Positions 22,771 through 36,820 are shown, numbered from the stretch's first letter. The stretch: DNA of 64,000 nucleotides from Xenopus tropicalis (GCF_000004195.4 NC_030683.2:91245410-91309409); one strand, 5' to 3'. The notes: a model not told the origin generated them from the sequence alone. Numbers and translations: made by a program.

Positions 22771-25167
22771 AAATTCTCAACAATTTTTTACATGAAAATT
22801 GCCATGATAAATTTCACTTTTAAGAAAGGGCATTTTTTTCAATTTATGAAAAGTTAATTTAGGGATGAAATGTTTTTATTGTGCCATTTACTCATTTTTT
22901 ATTTACATGTGTTCACCTTCAACCTCAGGAAGTGAGAATCATTATATTCTATGGAAATACTGTAGCCACTTTCAGTATGTAATAAAAATATAAGAAAAAT
23001 CACCAAATATTGCATAAAGAACCCCTATGGGAAGGTCTAGGCACAGGATAATAGTAAATTGCACAAAAACATTTTTTTTTTCCTGCGGCAACTACAAAGG
23101 AAAAAGGTTAAGCATTGGAAAATTATTTTTTCCGAATGTTAGTAAATCAACCTCTTAGACGCAGATTTTCTTCTCTGCTGCACATGAACAAATATTTATG
23201 CTTCGTGGCACTGTAGCAAAATTCCAGCAATGCACTGTTAGCAAACGAGTCTCCATAGCTCTTGTTGATGTGACTGCTCATGTCCATGAGAAACAGTAAG
23301 GTTACTAGCGGCAGTTTCTCCATATAAAAAAATTGTTTAACCACCAGAATTTGTCCGTAGATTCTAAAGATATTCAGAATGTCCATTTGCTTTGTCTGAT
23401 CATGTACAGACAAAGATTTTATTGGAATCTGAACATGGTGTGAACATTTAAACCCCCCCCTGAGGGTGCTGGCAGAAATGACACTGGATTTACCTGTGAT
23501 GTTCCTTCAGTAAATCCATGTTGGCCGTCAGGATTTCCTGATGATGCAACATTACTTTGGGTCCTGTGCTTTCCAGGAATTCAAAACAAAAACACAGGTG
23601 GGCTTTGCTAAATTGTAGTCATTATTAGAAGCACTTCACCCAGGGGGGCTGCATCTGTGGGTATAGTTCACCGCTTATGGGTGGATAGAAGCAAGAAACT
23701 TGTCAATCATATGCCAGAGCTTCAGTGAAGAATAAAGCTGCAAATCAAGCAGCCAATCATTAGCACTTGTATACAGAGGGGCTGCTGTAAGATGCCATAG
23801 ACAGTCACTATTGGGCTGGTGGGGGCTGTTTGAGCCTCTGTGTACTTGAAAAGCAAGGGCCTAATATTAATCCCAGTCCAGGCCTGTAACTAACACAGTA
23901 ACAGAACACTGCTTTATGGAAACTGCTGCTGCCAATAATTAAACAATAATTTTACAAGTGCCATAGCACACTAGGCTTGAGCAAGTTTAAACAACTAATT
24001 GTAGGTAGGTGCCTTATACACCATTTATACACCTTTTACACCAGTATTATATGAGATCCCTATGAAATACAACTTTTAAATAGACTATACGCAATTTATG
24101 AAAATGAATTTGAATTTATTAATGGTCATATTTATGCTTGGGGAGAGGGTAGATGGCTGACACAAAAACAGCTGTGGATACCAGCAGAATACCAGAAATG
24201 GATCCTCAAGATGTTAATCATCCTCAGTAATATTTTCTACACACTGTCTATGGACAGTGAGTGCTGTGGTCCGACAGCAACCAGTGATGTAACTTGGTCA
24301 CCCTGCAAAAACATTTCGGGACACCTACTGTATACACCTATACATTCTTGGTTCTTTGACCCCACCCATGCCTACAAGTAAATGGATCCAACATCATGGT
24401 TGCAGGTAGGAGGGGGTATCCTGGGAAGATACAGGTCCTTTCTTGTTCCCCTAGGCCCACCTTTAGTCATATTGTCTGCTGATAGGTATGATAGGTATAT
24501 AACATTTTGAAGAAATCTATAAGACTGTAATACTTTTTCACTGTGTTTTACATAGTTTTCAGGCACAGCCAAAATATCTGATTTGGGGTTTTATTGTGTC
24601 CCCTTATAATAGGAAGAATTTAAGGAAGCATTAGAGCTGAAGGTCCACTGATTTTAAGCAGGGAAGTAGCCAGCATGTCACAGGCAAATTACCTATGTGT
24701 TATGTTTGTATGAGAACCATGAGCACAAATAATACTCATGGTGATGTTTGTTTCCTTTGCTGCAGATATGGGGTTTGGCCTATTTTTTTACCTGCATTCA
24801 AGTGTCAGGGTCTGTCAAGGGCTTCTGAGAGTTGTAGTTCAGACCTATCCCATTTGGTATATGTTAAGTTTGGCTTAAATAATAATTCATATAAACTTTA
24901 TGCCATAGTACAATTATAAACTTTAGGTTTTAAAGGCTTCAAGCACACAGGCAGTTTCTTTATTTTAATAATTTGTTTAGAGCACAGTAAATATATTGAC
25001 TATAGAATTGTATAAAGATGGTGGGTGCTGAGTGACATGCAAATGTAAAGCTGAAATGTATGCCTATTGTCTATATCAATATCAGCACTGAGTACAGTGC
25101 ACATCTGTACTTTAGCTGGGATGGCTGTATTTGCCGTTCCTGTTCTGTTGTTGTCTTCTTAAGTTAC
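22771..25167. other. Mostly unremarkable DNA with one hAT-like fragment
   Basis: A fragment at about 23785-23892 ('gctgctgtaagatgccatag' to 'cccagtccaggcctg') belongs to the family complete at 36665-36820. Nothing else is recognised. Confidence 0.5.
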
Positions 25168-25306
25168 AGCGGGGATCTGCAACCTGTGGATCTGCAGCTG
25201 CTGCTCAACAACAATTACCATCGTCTATCAACAGCTGTAGGCTGTTGGAGCATGCTGGGAGTTATAGTACATCAACAGCTGGAAAGCCACAGGTTCCAGA
25301 TCTCTG
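25168..25306. mobile_element. Small MITE with 'gatctgcaacctgtgg' inverted ends
   Basis: Left arm 25174-25189 matches the inverse of 25287-25302 with one mismatch. The interior includes a 'catgctgggagttatagt' word typical of Xenopus hAT-type short elements. Confidence 0.7.
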
Positions 25307-25309
25307 ACC

Positions 25310-26949
25310 TATATTGTCCATAATTTCATGCTGCCTCCTCCTTTTTTTTGCCTCATGAAAAAAAATGTCCCTAACAAGAATTGGACAGATGTAGAGGGTG
25401 AGGAGATGTACAAACAGCAGTGGCTAAACAGAAAAAGGACTAGCATAGCTAATCTTGCCACCCATGCTTACTGAACTGACTCATGGACTAAATACTTTAT
25501 TGTTACCTCCCTTTGCTCACAATACAGATGGCTCATGTAGGGCCACAAGTGGAGTTGCGGTTCCCTTCATTCCCCCACATTCAGTTATGCATAAAACCAC
25601 TTAATTTAATATTATTTGTGTCAGAATATGCTTCTTGAACGTCCATATAGTTGCATTTGGCACCCTGTAGTCCTTCCTACCTTCTGTTCAGAACTGAGCA
25701 CTGCTGCACCTATTGACATATGGGAACCCTGGAAGGACCACCACCTCCAGACCAGACAGTAGCTCCAGGGTTCCCTCAGTGCCCTGCAGCAATCTTTGCA
25801 GTTCAGTTGCTGTGAAAGAACAGGGCACACACATCACTTGTGCACAAACACCAGAAATTATGCCAGGCAGATTCTGAAAATATTGGGCACAACGGAACCT
25901 GATTTGCAAAGAAGTGCATGTCCAGTTGTGTTACTTTTGGTGGATTGAATGTAATTGCGGTAGGCACTGTGCAATGGTGTCAAGGGCATAGCCAATTTGC
26001 AACCGCAATTACCGCAGAATTCTGGGAAAAACTCTGCATTGTGGGAATAAACATGGCTAGCATCCTTGCACTTCCCAATGTTCTACACATAGTTTTTCAT
26101 AAAGCCATATATTTCAGTCAAATAAAAAGAAACATTATTTCAACATGTGTTTCTTCTATATAAAAGGGTAAGATATAAAACAGAACAGAAATGGCGCAGT
26201 CAGATATTTCTCATGCCATGGGCCAATAATTCGGCTTTCCCATGTAGAAATGAATGCAAAGTTATTTGTCCTTTTATTAATTCCAGAGATGGTGATGCAC
26301 TAGTAAAACATAATGATTTGGGGGAACAAATCCTTTCTTTCTTCTTTCCTTTCTTTAAAAGACACAGCTGCCCTTGAGCTACTGTAATCCTGATGCAGGG
26401 AATGTGCCTACCAAAAATGTTGTTTTCTACACTCGGTCCTACAGTTGCACATGTCTAAAACTGACGCAACTGGTGTTCCAATCTGTAAACTGCATGAATA
26501 ATTTGCCATTCAACATGCATAAAATCTGAGTTTTGCTTCTCACTGAAATACACTAACTTTCAGAGCTAGATGAATGAAACCAAGAAACCATCCGACTTTT
26601 TCTGATCTTACATTTCAGCATGGAGAATCAGATTTTTTAGCATTACACAAAACTTCGTGCTGCTGGGTTCAGATAAATGCCAAGATATTAGGGGTCAGTG
26701 CCAGCTTGCTGCTGCAAGATGCCAGTAGGCTGGTGGGGGGCTATTTTGCACCCCATAGAGCTCTTGCACTTGTGCCAGGCTTGTAAATGGGCTCTGCTGT
26801 TTGACAGATAAGCCTGTCTGACCAAAGTCTTCCATGTACTTCTGCCCTTTATTGTGACACAAGGCTCGGCCAGAATTAGCAGCTGTCTAGGGTACAATAG
26901 GATGGGGGCACAACATGTGTGCAGGTGGCAGCGAACTAGTGGAAACTAA
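25310..26949. other. No recognised gene
   Basis: A weak fragment near 26696-26790 ('gatgccagtaggctggtgggg') is related to the 36665-36820 family. Otherwise there is nothing I can support. Confidence 0.5.
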
Positions 26950-27216
26950 GGGTCAGATTTATAAAAGGTTGCATTTTTGTTTTTTTTTCTGCAATTCATT
27001 TTTTTGCACTAAAAATCCATTTTTAATTTATTATGCATCAAAACTGCTTAAAAATACGTCATCCAAAAGTTTGGGAGGTTATGTAGAAGTCATCGGGACC
27101 TGCCCTAGGCATTTTTTGCAACCCTTTCAGTTTGAGGTGTTACATTTTTTAACATTTTTTTTATGTAAAGTATATATATAAAGTATATGCAAATCTGAAT
27201 TTTGATAAATCTGCCC
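26950..27216. mobile_element. AT-rich MITE with 'gggtcagatttat' ends
   Basis: The left end GGGTCAGATTTATAAA is the approximate inverse of the right end TTTGATAAATCTGCCC. The interior is T-rich without coding capacity. Confidence 0.7.
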
Positions 27217-27861
27217 TGTAGTATAAAAGTATATGTTTCTAGGCTGTATGGTTCTCCCCCCAAAATGTTCGTTATTCTTAATTTTATTAAAACTGTTCTT
27301 CAGCACCCACACAGGCCTATCCTTCTGGGTCACCCAACAGGTGCTTGGTCTTTTGTCTCTATTGTTACACTGCAGAGAGGGCTGCATCTGCCCCTGGGCC
27401 TCTGGAACAGCTCTGACTTAAGATATACAACAATATATGGCTTTTTTTTAACAAGCAGTGTTAAAAGTGTGAGAATGTTCCCTGTGAACATGTCAGTTGC
27501 AGTAAAAAAGGTGACAGAAGATGAATTCTAAAAACTTTTTTTCAAAGTTGAAGAAATGTTCTGATCTGATCATCTTCCCCAAGGCTTAAGGGAGGGGGGC
27601 AGTGGGAGAAAATAAAAGTTCCTGTGGGACCCAGTAAGTCATAATTAAAACCCTGCTCCACTCAGATGTAGCCCCTGTAGCGTTGCATTGCTCCGAGCTT
27701 CCTTCTTCCACCCGTCACTGTCTGCTGACTGTAGCACAAGCATGCACAAATAGTAGGGCTAATTTACTAATGATTAGTGCAAAGTGATAAATATCAGTGC
27801 AATTTGCAACGTTTATAACCATAACTTGCTTACACAGCATTTCAATGCGATCATGTTTGAT

Positions 27862-28327
27862 AGCCTCCCAACTGTCCCGATTTTCGCGGGACTGTCCCTC
27901 TTTTAACAGCTCAGGCCGCAGTCCCAGATAATTATAGAAAAGTCCCTCATTTCCCTTTGATCTCCTGCACTGAACACTAAAAAAGATACAAACTTAATTA
28001 AAAAGTAGCTTTTGGCAGAGAGACCAGAAAATTAACAAGCCACACCTGCACGGAGATACAATTGTAACTAATAAGCTAAACAGGTCTCTTGAGGGAACTG
28101 AGACTTGTATCTTAAAGGGCAATTTAACCTGCTTTAGCAAAACTGTAATAACACATAAAACAAGACCCCAAAACCCCCAGAAATGTGTTCAAACTTTAAA
28201 TAACCTGCCAAATTTAGAAAAATGGGAGTGGTATTTAGGGGGCATGGTCACAAAACTGGGCGTGGCCAAACTATTTTTGCCTCACACAGAGCAGCATTTC
28301 TTTTTGTCCCTCAAATATTGGGAGGTA
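27862..28327. mobile_element. DNA transposon remnant with CCTCCCAA ends
   Basis: Begins 'agcctcccaactgtcccgat' and ends 'tattgggaggta'; the termini are inverted copies and TA lies next to each. The interior 'ggcatggtcacaaaactggg' and 'gcgtggccaaa' are typical of this common Xenopus repeat. Confidence 0.75.
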
Positions 28328-28329
28328 TG

Positions 28330-31300
28330 TGTTTGCTGTAAAATTAGCACTAGATACAGTTTATTGATTTAGCTGATAAATGTTTTGAGCACAATGGGCA
28401 GGCACACACAACACATGGTCCCTGTGCAGAAATAATTCAATAACCCCCCTGCTCATAGAGCTGGCACAAATGGAGGTTTGGCTTAGTTTAGGGGGTGGGG
28501 ATTGGGTACTAATGCAAAGCAATGGTGCAAGACTGCAATGAAATTATCTGGACGTGAGTATTTTTATTTTTTTTTTAAGTAAAAAATTATAAGGGTATCT
28601 GTGTGAGGGCCCCTGTGACCTGGCAAGCCCCACTGCACAGGCTATATTCTTGCGCTTGTTGAGCAAACATACATCAAAGTAGGGGCAACTAACAATTTGA
28701 CACAAATTCTGCATCTTTTTAAATTGGTCGCAATTTTGAATCCTTTTTCCCATTGTTAAGTGAATATAAATAATATAATGTGAAATACACACACCAATTA
28801 GGAATTATTTTCATTATTTCAATAATTATAGAGTTCACAGGAATAACTACAAAACAGTTTTTGCTATAACATTGTATTTTGTGACTAAAGTTATTTCTGT
28901 GACCACAGAATTATCCTTTGCTGATATTTATTTTCTGGCTATGAAATAATTTTTATGCTCTCAGTTTAACTCTTCTGCTGAAAAAAGTCATTTTGTGACC
29001 AAGGAATATATGTTGTGGTCAAAAAAGGGATTTCAGCATTGCACACATTGTAGCTTTGCAAAATGTATTTTGTGCTACGCAATGCATGGATACCAATGGT
29101 ACCCTATTGTTCATGAGCCCACAGATCATATGATCTTCACAGAGTTCAGTCAGTTATATGAAATAGTTGGCCCAAATGACAGCCGCTTTGTAGAAGCATC
29201 AGATGAGGCAGAATGTATGATTTGTGTTATATGTGTTATACTTTCATATAATCTTATCATCTCTACTGTGCTTCAAAATAGGCCCTGGCATTAGTACACA
29301 GAAGCCCAACCCCCCCACCAGCCCAATGAATAGTGACTGTCTATGGCATTTTACAGCAGCCCCTCTGGCATTTGCCAGAACCCCCACATTGCCACTCCAG
29401 GCCTGAATCCCCTTTATGTGCTAATAAATATAGGTCTGGTATATTCTTAAAATCACACAACATTTTTGTTCTAACAGACAAATCAGGTGAAAAAAAAATA
29501 TTCAAAGGTTCCTCGATATAGTTCTGAGAGCCTAGTTAGAGAAAATTGAGATTTATTTGGTTACTCTGTAAAAAAGTCAAGAAGAAAATGTCCCCATTCA
29601 TGATAAAAGCAAAGGTTTCTTTTCTTGGAGTATGGCTTGTTGGTTCAAGGCTATAAAAAGCTACAGTCCTACTGTCTAAAGAGAAGGAGCTCCTTTTTTT
29701 TTTCTACCCACGTTGACTTGTTATACCACAAGTCTTTAAAAAGAACAAAAAAGGAGAGTGTTAGTCAGGAAAGGGACAGGAAATTCTCTTTTTACTATTC
29801 TGCATTTAAAGAGATATTCACAGAGAGGAGCATGGTATATTATTTACATGTATGATCAAGTATATATTTTGATCAATTAGAACAGCCCATGACTGAACAT
29901 TGACTTTACCTGATTTCAATGAACCCATAAACTTCTTTGTGCCTAAGGAATGCGTTAGATGGTGGTAGCTTCATAGTTCCCACAGTGGTTTTCACTAACA
30001 TTTGCAGCATACCTGTGCCTTAAGAATGTGTACATTTTAACACTGAGCCCCAGAAATGGTGAAATCCCAGTGTAGAAATGTTTTAGGATAATTGGGTCTG
30101 AGGCAACTCCCCTTCCTAGCCAAAACAACACTGAAATTGTGGAGAATAAAACCTGCATTCTGGGTAAAAAAACCAAGGCAGCTTTACCTCCAAAGCTTGT
30201 TGCAAGTATAGTTACACATGATAATTAGTCAGATGATTGCGATCAAACAGTAGACCAGTAAATATTATCTGCTAATTGGTTGCTATGGGTTTCTAGACCT
30301 GGAGCTAACTTTTCAACTCTTACATTATCCAAATTTTTATATGACAGCTCTCCGAATGACAGCTGCAGGGTGTGGTCTGTGTGTGTGTGATCTTCTGATT
30401 TGCTGTGTAGGGATAGGGTGATGAGGGGGGATTTGAAGCATTTGGAGAAGCTTTGAGGCTCTTTAAATTCAAAGTTAATTGATGGGTAATTAGGAGTGGT
30501 TAGTCCCCTGCCCACAGAGCTACAAATCACCCTTTGTGCCATTACCCTAGGAGGCATTGTGTTTAGCAAATCCTGAGGACTGATCCCACAAGAAGTCCTG
30601 AACATTTCATTTTCAAATACTGAGATGAAAGGTTTTCTTCTTTAAAGGAACAATTTACTGTATAAAAACCTGTCGTAGGTTCATTTGCATATTTATTGAT
30701 TGGAAGCAGCCATAATTGTTGTAGCAAGATAGCCTCATCCAAAGACTCTGCAGTGCCTTCCAGTGGCCAGATTATTTTAAAGAACAGCTATGAGCCCAGG
30801 GCAAGTACTGCTATTTTCTTTTAAAGAAATAAGAACTTACAGTATATGCTTGGGGTATATAGGAGTCTGGAACCTAAAAGGGACATTAAAGTTTTGCCCA
30901 GATTATACTGATCCTGTTATTGTACCTTGACATATGCTCTGATGCTTTTTACATTAATATATTAATAAAATGAGGGCTTGTTCCTTCAACTGAGGGTCAG
31001 GAGGGTCAATAGGAATACTGACTACAAACCAGAGTGGTAGCCATAGTTGCCATTTGCCATTCTTGCATTGCCACCTACTCTTGCCTGTGACATACAGAGA
31101 GTAGAGATTGATCATCAATATGTAGCAGGAGTTCCAATGATAGATGCTTTATATATAGTTCCCATAAAAGTTCAATATGCCAAGAGTACCCTATGCTAAG
31201 TTTGCCAAATCACTTGGGTTTATCACTTCATTTAAAAGGTACACTGGTGTATGTGTAAAAGTGGGTAAAAAAGTGGTATTAGACCATATCATATATCTAG

Positions 31301-33120
31301 TGTAGTAATAAAGCTGTATAATACTGGTGTTAAAATATTTGTTTGAATAAAAGCTGTATAAAAACCTTTGCACCACTTAAGAATTTATTCTCTCTGAACT
31401 TGCTTCATTGACTTTAATTGGTTGCACCAGGTCTGATATGGAGTAAAATCATGGTGTAAAATGAGGTAAATTAGCAATCAGGAATAAAGAGAATAGACTT
31501 TTTTGTATAAACATTACAGCCCACTGTGTTACTCTAAAAAGGGATCTCTTAATAGAAACATGTATATAGAACACACTACAGACTATGTTCCAATTGCAGT
31601 TGTCCTTGGTTGAGCCTTTACACTGGCATTTGCATTGACTTATACTAAAGTCTAGTGAGTGTCCAGAGTGTAAGATATTGTATGATCTACTTTTGCCAGT
31701 GGCACTAAAGTTGCAACACGTAACAACTGAACAACACACTGGGGACTTCAGTATTCATACGTTCTTAAAACAGTTCATACAGTTCATAATCAATAATACC
31801 TCTATGCAGGATCCCCCGTTATCATGGGAAATCACAAATTAATATTCAAAATCCCCTTCTAACCCTTTCAGCTCTCCGGCCATGTACACTATTTCACTGT
31901 TAGATATCCTGCATTGCCACCTGTGTTGGCCCAGTAACAGTATCAAAACTTCTTGGCTGTTTATAATTTGTTTCGTAATAAATCCAGACCTGTGGCTCAA
32001 TCCATAAACCATTATCTCAGCAAAGCTATCTACCCCCAGCACAGATGATAAAACTGACATTAAGTTCACTATGATGTCTGTCTTCCCTTAAAATATATTA
32101 GATTACCTCATCACTTGTGGGACAACAAATCCCTGTTATGGTTTGTCATTACATCAGAATCTCAGTCTTTTCTTCTGTGTCTGTGACCTATACCTTCACA
32201 TGTTTCACATATAGAGAAATTGCTCCCTTGGTCCCACTCTGAATATTTCCTGTCAACTTCGGAACTATGCTTGAGAACCTCATAAGAAATATAGTGGATC
32301 TTATTTCATTGGCCATAAGTTCATTACCCCTGTTGGTGGCCAAGGAATTACGGCCTGTGCTGTAGTAAACATGGATTTCATATACTGTATGCACTGCCCC
32401 GGTTGTTGTTGAACTACAACTAATTTCACCATTCAAGAGGTATTGGTTATTAGTAGATAACTTCACCAGCAGCTGCATGTCTGCAGGTTAGGTTAGCATT
32501 AATTCAGATCTACTAAAATAAGGGTCTTTAAATATATCACCCATCATTGATTTACAGAAATAATAAATTAGGACCTACACATTTTCCTAATGTCCTTGCA
32601 TTCTCTGTGTCCTTACCAAGGTGATTTTGTCCCAGAAATATTCTTTACAACAATTCCAACTAAGCTGTTTCTCAGATTCATTTGCCTTTGGGCATTTTCT
32701 TTACATTGCAGATCTAATAGCTTAGAATAGTTGGAACAAAAAAATACATTATACTGTAATAAATAATCCTTCTTAACTGTTTGACTGTCAGTTAGCTCTC
32801 TACTGTATTGCAGACTCTAGACTAGAGTCTAAAGAGTTAGTATTCTATACCCAGATTTATGTTGCTTAACAAATTTAATCTGAATCAAGATAATGCATTA
32901 TAAATGTATATGCTCATACATAAAATGGAGCACAAAGGGCAGTATGACATACATTACCTACATGCAGGCCTGGACTGGCAAATGCAATGGAGAGCTGTTT
33001 TGGGCCTCTGTGTACCTGACCACATGACTCAATCAGCTTACCCAGATAAAGGTATTCAAGCTTTATCTACAAAGGGGTGGCAACATGCAAAAAGAGGGAC
33101 TTAGGACAATCCACACTCAC
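28330..33120. other. Largely unique DNA with two small repeat fragments
   Basis: About 29275-29412 is an inverted fragment of the 36665-36820 hAT family ending 'cactccaggcctg'. About 32966-33020 is another ('aggcctggactggcaaatg'). No exon-like open frame with recognisable protein was found in nearly 5 kb. Confidence 0.5.
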
Positions 33121-33136
33121 CAAATAATAATGGTGC

Positions 33137-33480
33137 GTGTATGGCCACCTTAGGGCTCTGGCACACGGGGAGATTAGTCGCCCTGATCGATAGATCTCTG
33201 CTATTGCGGGCGAGTAACTGCTCCAAAAAGGTTTCCCACCGGCAACAACAGAAGTCACTGGTATAAAGCCCTTTGCATTGCTTTGGTTTCCGAAGTTGTG
33301 AGTAGTTGCTTGCAGGTGGATTACCGAAGCAATGCAAGGGACTTTCCACCGGTGACTTCTATTGTTGCTGGTGGAAAGCCTTTTCGGAGAGGTTACTCAC
33401 CTGCAAAAGCAGAGATCCATCATGGGTTAGTAACTAGCTCAGTGGGTTTTTACCCTTTGCACTCCTTGCAGTTCAAACAC
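33137..33480. mobile_element. Transposon-end fragment plus foldback MITE
   Basis: 'gtgtatggccacctta' (33137-33152) is a right terminal repeat of the AAGGTGGCC family. It is directly joined to 'agggctctggcacacgg' (33153), the start of a foldback element. That element's inner arms contain 'tttccaccggtgacttct' and 'cccaccggcaacaacagaag'. Related foldbacks are at 19283, 40258 and 54715. Confidence 0.75.
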
Positions 33481-33707
33481 TCGCACCACTGCCTAGTGTA
33501 AATTAGCCTATTTTGCTTAAATTGGTAGACCATAGGCCTAGTAGTAGGCCTCATAAGCAAGGGAGTTTTGAGGGAGCTTTGAAATCCATAATCAGGTGTA
33601 CTTTTATTGGCAACTTGAAGCTTGGTGAGGCTATACTTCTACAGTGATCTTATTCAGACCAATGGGTCAGTCAAATGCCTCAGTGAAACCTATAATACCC
33701 TGTAGGC

Positions 33708-34004
33708 CAGTGATCTCCAACTAGTGGTTAGTGAGCAACATGTTGCTCACCAACCCCTTGGATGTTGCTCCCAGTGGCCTCAAAGCAGTTGCTCATTTTT
33801 AAATTTCTGGCTGGGAGGCAAGTGTTGATTGCATAAAACCAATTGTACCGTCAAACAGAGCCTTTCTATAGGCTGCCAGTCCACATTAAATAGCCAGTTA
33901 TAGCACTTATTTGTTCCCCCTGGAATGTTTTCCATGCTTGTGTTGCTCCCCAACACTTTTTCCATTTGAATGTGGCTCACATGTATAAAAGGTTGGGATC
34001 CCTG
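33708..34004 (+). mobile_element. hAT-type MITE with perfect 8-bp target duplication
   Basis: Termini CAGTGATCTCCAAC and (inverse) CAGGGATCCCAACC are hAT-like. The flanks carry an exact 8-bp duplication CTGTAGGC (33700-33707, 34005-34012). The interior 'gttgctcaccaaccccttgg' marks the Xenopus family also present at 39957, 47385 and 61143. No transposase. Confidence 0.92.
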
Positions 34005-34012
34005 CTGTAGGC

Positions 34013-35735
34013 TGTAGTCATCTCACTTTTTTTCTTCATCGTACTGCAAAGTAGCATGTTCTGCAGAAAGGTCCTCCTAAGCAAGGATTGTTCGATTTAC
34101 ACAAGGCTTCTAAAATCACTCGGATGCAATGCAATGAAATATGCAGGGTGACTTTTGAGACAACATTCAAAAACCTGGAACCTCACAGGCATTTTCACAA
34201 TGGTTCAGCCTAGTGGAAAATTGTTGGAAATGATTTCATGTAACCTCTTTCCTTTTCAATGCTTTTGCCTTACTTCAAAGAACAGACCATCGTGGCTACA
34301 CACCCACCCTGCTCTGAAAAAAATGTATATACAATAGAAATTGGATTAGTGAAGCATATTTGTCTGCCTTTCCACCCACTTGTACAACAGGAAAAGCTGC
34401 AAATGCAGGTGATGCTGCTAATCCTCTAGTGCCTCGTTACAATAGATGTGTTAGTCGATTTCTCCTTGAGTAACATATTTGAAGTAATGTTCATGCATAA
34501 ATATAAAGAAAACACAGAAGACTATTTAACTGCTCAGTGGTCATTTATAAAATGCCTTGGAACAGGGAATATTGTAAGATTACGGAATGCTGATGCCTAC
34601 AGTGATTTGCATAGATGCTTTGAGTTACAGACATATAAATATATATGTGTAGGGTCCTTGACTACAGTATGTAGACAAATAACCAGACTGTTTGTTTTAA
34701 GTTATGGTAAACAATGCAATAACAAGGTGAAAGGTTGGTCATGTGCTCTCTTTAATGGCCATAAAGTGAATGGGTGCCTGGAAGTATAGATTAGCTTAAA
34801 AGAAATATACACAGCAACATACAGAATAGTTAAATGCTGCAGAGTGCACTGTTGATCGGTGGCAGATATATCTATTATATATTAGTACCAATAAATATAT
34901 AGATAGTTACAAATGTAGCGCTCACTAAACAAAGGCATTAGGAAGTCATTATCCATGTCTCTCTTTTTATTTTTATAAGGGGTATGGATTGTATGCTACT
35001 AATAGAGCACCTATGATATGTAGGTGTAGGGACCCATAGGGTTAACAGGAAGTGCTATTTCCTCTAGTTACTAGGAAATAGCCTTTGTATCTAAGTTATC
35101 TTATCTACATATCTTTGCTATAAGCTCATAGATGTAGTGACCACTTGCTTTCACACAATGAATATATTGATTGGAAAGGGGTGGCTCTCTTTCTTTGGCC
35201 TTCCATTTTCTCCCTAGGTGGATGTGTCTGGGGAGCCTGATGTAAACAAGGCCCGATTAAGACTTCTACCCTAGAGAAACAACCCTTCTAGAGAAAGCCA
35301 AGGAACATGGGCCCTGTAAATTAGGTTAAGTCAGATTACAGGGTAAGTTTTGTCATAGTACATTCTAGGAACAGAAGATAGTAGGGCAAGCTAGAAAGAG
35401 CCGCCTAAGGGTTGATAGCCAGAGATAGCTCTTAATTACGCAAAACTGGCCTAAAGTTCAGGGAGCACAGTGCTGAAGGGACTTTAGGCTTGGTAGCCTC
35501 AAAAGTTGTATCTTATGCATGTCCATTTAAGTGTCACAAGTGTTTGTGTCTATGATTGTATCTGACTACACAAGAACATTTCCTTAATTGATTTGGGAGT
35601 ATTAACCCTGTTGACAATAGAACCACAGGGTTAATACTGCTACTGAGTAACACAACATGGTACTTTTAGTGAGGGAATGTCATTGAAGTCTATAGCCTGG
35701 AGAACTGAAGAAAAGATTTGTTAAGAAATATTACT
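34013..35735. other. Unassigned DNA with a possible LTR-like piece
   Basis: No gene is recognised. From about 35025 (TGTAGGGACCC...) to about 35670 the sequence starts with TG and has two hairpins: a 10-bp stem at 35054-35082 and a perfect 14-bp stem at 35598-35648. It could be a decayed solo LTR, but I see no matching direct repeats and the call is weak. Confidence 0.3.
35598..35648. repeat. Perfect 14-bp-stem hairpin
   Basis: AGTATTAACCCTGT (35598-35611) and its exact inverse ACAGGGTTAATACT (35635-35648) flank a 23-base loop. Confidence 0.9.
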
Positions 35736-36291
35736 TTAAAGGAATATTGTCATGGGAAAATATGTTTTTTTCAAAACCCATCAGTTAATAGAGCTTCTCC
35801 AGCAGAATCCTGCAAATCTCTTTTTCAAAAACATATTCTTCATTTCCCAGGGTGCCACAGCCTTGTGACCTGTGCTCTGATAAACTTCAGTCACACTTTA
35901 CTGCTGAGCTGCAAGTTGGAGGGATATCACCCCCTTCCCAGCAGCCGATCAGCAAAACAATGGGAAGGGAACAAGACAGCAGCTCCCAGGAGGTATCAGC
36001 TCTCAATAGTAAGGAATTCAAGTCCGGCTTTTGACTCCTCCAGTTTCATGGGAGTAGGAGAAACAATATGTTACCTGAAAGCAGTTCTAATGTGTAGCGC
36101 TGGCTCCTTCTGAAAGTTCAGACTGAGGCACAATGCACTGAGATGGCTGCCTACATACCAGTAATACAACTAAAAAATACATTTGTTGATTCAAGAATAA
36201 AAATTTAAATGGTAGAGTGAATTATTTGCTATGTACACTGTGTAATTTAGAAATAAAGTGTGCCATAAAAATCATGACAGTATCCCTTTAA
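35736..36291. mobile_element. TTAA-flanked DNA transposon ('catgggaaaatatg' family)
   Basis: TTAA at 35736-35739 and 36288-36291 bounds termini AAGGAATATTGTCATG and (inverse) AAGGGATACTGTCATG. TTAA target sites are characteristic of piggyBac and Kolobok elements. The interior words 'cagcagaatcctgcaaatctc' in part and 'ctctgataaacttcagtcac' are those of a very common Xenopus family. A 131-codon open frame inside is not a known protein. A fragment of the same end lies at 54195-54232. Confidence 0.88.
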
Positions 36292-36664
36292 GAACAAAAC
36301 AAACGAGTGTCATTTTTAACTTTAGGGGGTCAGCCCTCAGGTGCCCATATAGACAAAATCTTTCTAAGAAAAATAACACCCACAATTGGCACAAATACAC
36401 TGTGCACTAGTCAATTGCAAGGGGGTAGGCTGTTGAAGCAGCCCTGTTGATAATTTCTTAAAGTATGGTTGGGGTGGTAGACTGTAGTTTGTCTTATAGC
36501 AACAAAGTTAATGTTTATATATTTTTAAAAATGTATTTAAGCATTTATTTTTAAATTTGAGGAACTACTGGTGGGAATGAAACACCCTTATAGAAATCAT
36601 TTTGTTTTATATAAGCTCTTGTGAGAACACTGAGATTTGTTGATATAGAGACATTAGAGGTGAA

Positions 36665-36820
36665 CAGGCCCAGACTGGCAATATGTGGGTTCTGGCAAAT
36701 GCCAGAGGGGCTGCTGTAAGATGCCATAGACAGTCACTATTTATTGGGCTGGTGGGGGGCTGTTTGGCCCTCTGTGTATTTAAAATGCCAGGGCCTGTTT
36801 TGATTCCCAGTGTGAGTCTG
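36665..36820. mobile_element. hAT-type MITE, 156 bp, with 8-bp target duplication
   Basis: Termini CAGGCCCAGACTGGC and (inverse) CAGACTCACACTGGG. Flanks GAGGTGAA (36657-36664) and GTGGTGAA (36821-36828) match at 7 of 8 positions. Related fragments lie at 23785, 26696, 29275, 32966 and 58282. Confidence 0.85.

Noticed and set aside
35718..36113. 131-codon open frame
   Set aside because: Lies within a TTAA-flanked non-autonomous transposon and crosses its left end; no transposase motifs.
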